The notes beneath the pieces are model-generated. The model made no database searches. It was not told the origin of the DNA and worked only from the letters and a program-made list of their open reading frames with translations. From Karalla daura (Eukaryota; Chordata; Actinopteri; Chaetodontiformes; Leiognathidae): 64,000 nt of DNA. Within the stretch, counting starts at the first letter, position 1. Each line of letters opens with the position of its first letter. Below are positions 60,901-64,000 of the stretch, in pieces. The position numbers and the translations under genes are program-made. The stretch lies in the NCBI GenBank assembly GCA_029224185.1, contig CM055196.1, forward strand, positions 20,920,509 to 20,984,508, given 5' to 3'.

Positions 60901-63094
60901 CCGTCCTGCCTACCTAGTTTGTATTTAATCATGCAGACGGAGCCAAACAGACCAAATAATAAAACAATTTTGCTAGAACTGAGTTGGCAAATGTTATGTG
61001 AAAAAAAAGTTTGTGTAATATGATAAAAGCTGGTTCCTTTAACTTCATGCCAAGACAGCTGTACTTACACTATCTCTGAGCTGGAGAGCCACGGCTCCCA
61101 TTGTTTTCAGAGCCCAAAAAAGGCCAATGCCCTTCTGTGCAATCTTTAGGAGAAAAACAAAGTATATATACAAGGGCGATTCTAGGATCAGAGGTGCACC
61201 CAGAGATCTGCTGGCTAGGTAAGATAAATTTCATTTTGTTTTACATTTTAACACAATTGCTGCTGGTGAATTTTTGTTGTTAAAATATTACATTTCAACC
61301 AAGCACTATATGGTTTTGACACTTCTCTAGCCTGTTAAGAAAAGAAAAGAAAGAAAAAATAATAAAAAAATATATATATACACATACATACATATACATA
61401 TACACGTACATACACATACATTGAAATGTCAGAAAATGCTAGACATGCTTTTATATTTGGTGTCTGCCTTTGAGTAATAGGTTTACTGAGGTGCATATAC
61501 TATCTCTCAGAGGCAGAAAGTCTTGAATGTTCACTCTTTTTATTTTTCTAATTTTGTTTCTTTGTAAATTATCATACTGGCTCAACAGTAAGGAGGATTT
61601 CATGAAATGTATTTTCAAAATGACTGAGATGCTGTGCTCAAAGCTAATCATACATTTTGTATTCAATTAAGTATTTATCACAAGCCACTGTGAGTATTTA
61701 TTAAAATCATGTCACCTAGTTTGTTCAAGCAAGCTTTTTATGGTTAGATTCTTTGTTTTTCCCCATAAGGCCCTTTCCATTTACTATGTTTTGATCAGCT
61801 TAAGCTCTGTGTCAGGTCTTCATGACTGGAAATCTTGCACAGCTTAATGCTGCCTGCATATAACACAGAGGATCTCAGAGCCAAAGCTTATTCCAGCTTT
61901 TTACATTTTGCACCGCAGTAAGTAGGCCTGAAGATGTGCATCAGCGAAATGCCTGTGATGCAAGAACGCAGCAGGGCTGAGGAAAGTTATTAAGATACAG
62001 TGCTAATTTGAATGTTAAAAGCCCTACCAAGATCTATTACATGTCATAAAATTATGAGCTGCGTTTATAATAATATTTAAATGCTCATTTGATAGCTTTT
62101 AATACCATTCCTTGTTCATTATGTTGTTACTCTCAGGATAAAAATAAAGATGAACATGACTAATATCAGAAAGGCAAAAAAAAGTTATTCTTCTCCCCAT
62201 CCTTTTATTGAACCTTTAAGTGCATAATCTCCCAGTAAGAAACAATAACTATCCCAATATTGCTCTTAAATCTTAAATCTGAGAATTATTGGATACTGTA
62301 AGTTCTATCCTTCTTTAATTTCTTTCTGAATCTCTTTCCTTGAAACACATTGGGACTTAGTGCCTCCCTGTCCAGGATTATTTTCATGTAGAATGACGTC
62401 AAGCTGATGTTTCTAGTGACGTGAGTGAGGCGCTGAAGAGCTGGAGCAGACGGTCTAAACTTTGTTTTTCTTTTTTTGTGTGTGCTTTCACTCAAGGTGA
62501 GGTAAGCTATTCTCCCCTGAATTGCATATAGCATCAATCATATTTTTGTGGGATAGCAAATCATTCTTCCAGACACAAATGTTTTGTCTCATGTGTTTTG
62601 CATTTTATCATTTGATTTAGAGTAAACCAAAAAAGTAGAGGGAAAAAAAAATACACCTGGAGACACCTTTACTGCATCAGCTCTAGATGAAAAGGCTCTC
62701 ATCTTGCAGTCACTGCAGTCACTACAGCCCCAGACTGTATAATATTAACACAGAGTTTACGAAAGCTCCGTCTCCAAAGATCATAGTGGGATGCTGAGAA
62801 TCAGTATGAGTCTCGCCTTGAATGAGAAATACACAGAGCCAATTCTGTAAACCGAGACTTTACCTGTTCTTTGAGCTGCAACACATTCAGTGTCCAGAAG
62901 CAAAAATACACTTGCATCAGCAAACCCTGTCTGCAGATTCATGCATGCAAATTCAATACTTTGCATTGCATTTGTAGTCCTAATGACCACTCGAAGTGCT
63001 CGACAGACACAGGTCACATTCATCCCATATGATCACATTTATACACCTTCTACAGAGTCTGGCTGGCTGCTCAGTGAGTAGCTTCAACTTTCAT
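57974..63094. other. Intergenic stretch without recognised gene
   Basis: AT/GATA-type low-complexity runs lie at 59212-59282 and 61368-61425, and a short CAG-type run at 60865-60882. About 58360-58720 is non-repetitive and enhancer-like in composition. No exon or RNA gene recognised. Confidence 0.4.
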
Positions 63095-63109
63095 ACGAGG
63101 AGCAGTTTG

Positions 63110-63205
63110 AGGTTCAGTATCTCGCCTCAGGATAATTTGACATGGAGGTTGCTGGGGCTTGGTTCGAACCATTGACGTTACAGTGTGGATGACCACAGTC
63201 ACCCA
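63110..63205 (-). repeat. tRNA-related teleost repeat, end fragment
   Basis: 'tcgcctcaggataatttgacatgg', split as 'tcgcctcagg' and 'tttgacatgg', then 'ggcttggttcgaaccattga' and 'cagtgtggatgacca'. These match the end of a second common fish repeat, which finishes in a reversed tRNA-like head (ggttcgaacc B box). That repeat's other end resembles 32.9 kb. Confidence 0.5.
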
Positions 63206-64000
63206 CAGACTGGAATTACAACAATAAAAAAACACTTTTCTCCAATTTAAAATTTAATCTTTGTGATAAAAGAAATGATTAAACTTTACATTTCACTTTG
63301 AATTTACAAAGCATCAGGGTGTCTCTCGTGTTCTCCCATGTTAACAGCTCTATAAGAGGTACAAATACAACTTACTTCAAACGAACGGCTGGTCAAACAC
63401 CTCCATCTGACATATGACATATGATAATGCTAATGACGGTATTCAGCTATGAATGAGGAATACATATTAGTGGCTGTCCGGTCTTTGGTCTGTGCACAAA
63501 ATTGTCCGATTAAGGTCCCTGGCTTGACAATTGGTAAAGGCGTCTCATGTCTGACTGGAACCACTTCATTCATCACAGCGAAGCCTCCCAGAGAGTCACT
63601 GCCAGACAAATCTCCTCGCCATAAATTACATCCATCAAACTTATTAAGAAGTCATGCATTATGAACACCTCGCTGATGGACGTTCTCATGAAGGAACAGA
63701 AGCAGTCATTTTAATTCTGTGTCTTTGACACCTTACATAAAGGTTTATCCCAAAAAGTGAGAGGTATTAAATATGGTCTTTTATTTCACTCTCTTTATAT
63801 TTTTTCTGGCTTTCTCCACGTCTCCTCCTCTTCACACCGCTGTTGTTCCTTTCATATTTTCCCTCTGTATTCACGCATAATCCTCAGCTGATCTGAAGAG
63901 CTGAGGCTCAAAGTGCATGTAGATGTGTCTCACCTTCAAAGGTGCGCACATGAAAGCCTGCTTAAATCCCAGTTCGAGCAACAATGTCGTGACGGTAAAT
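63206..64000. other. Intergenic stretch without recognised gene
   Basis: AT-rich unique sequence to the window edge; nothing recognised. Confidence 0.4.

Overview
The window is vertebrate nuclear DNA, almost certainly from a ray-finned (probably spiny-rayed) fish. It has low coding density, long (CT)n and (CA)n microsatellites, old dispersed repeats of types common in teleosts, a dead LINE fragment with a typical fish reverse-transcriptase C-terminus, and one clear vertebrate gene. I see nothing prokaryotic, viral or CRISPR-like. Family assignments rest on remembered family features and were not checked by a database search.

The only gene I can support is LINGO1, on the + strand. Its single large coding exon starts at a splice acceptor (AG at 7014-7015), has an ATG at 7028 and ends with TAA at 8873-8875. 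The 615-residue product is intact: signal peptide, LRRNT, twelve 24-residue leucine-rich repeats, LRRCT, one Ig domain, one transmembrane helix and the conserved short tail. A long 3' UTR follows, with poly(A) signals near 9182-9199, at 10056 and (best) at 10850. A G-run lies about 130 bases beyond the last one.

Positions 1-7015 lie upstream of that acceptor and are best read as LINGO1 intron. They hold CT/GT/CA microsatellites and a strong G-quadruplex-type run at 5151-5184.

Positions 10.9-64 kb look like a gene desert downstream of LINGO1. They contain: two copies of one dispersed repeat (15.0 and 57.3 kb); a tandem and dispersed family around 'aacaggttcca...agtg' (15.5 and 19.0 kb); a tRNA-Arg(UCU)-like relic (24.1 kb); a (CA)46 tract (25.5 kb); imperfect trinucleotide tracts (20.6 and 28.4 kb); the LINE fragment (30.3 kb); a LINE/SINE 3' tail (33.9 kb); about eight decayed copies of tRNA-related teleost repeats (20.9, 24.8, 32.9, 36.9, 41.0, 43.9, 54.5 and 63.1 kb); and a second tRNA-like head (50.0 kb).

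Several non-repetitive, AT-rich stretches with clustered homeodomain, POU or SOX-type words could be conserved regulatory elements of LINGO1 or a neighbour. That is inference and needs cross-species alignment. I found no convincing new biological system. The items most worth a second look are the unseen upstream LINGO1 start exon, a possible short spliced ORF at 15.8-16.0 kb, a perfect 16-bp hairpin at 22750, and the tRNA-Arg-like relic.
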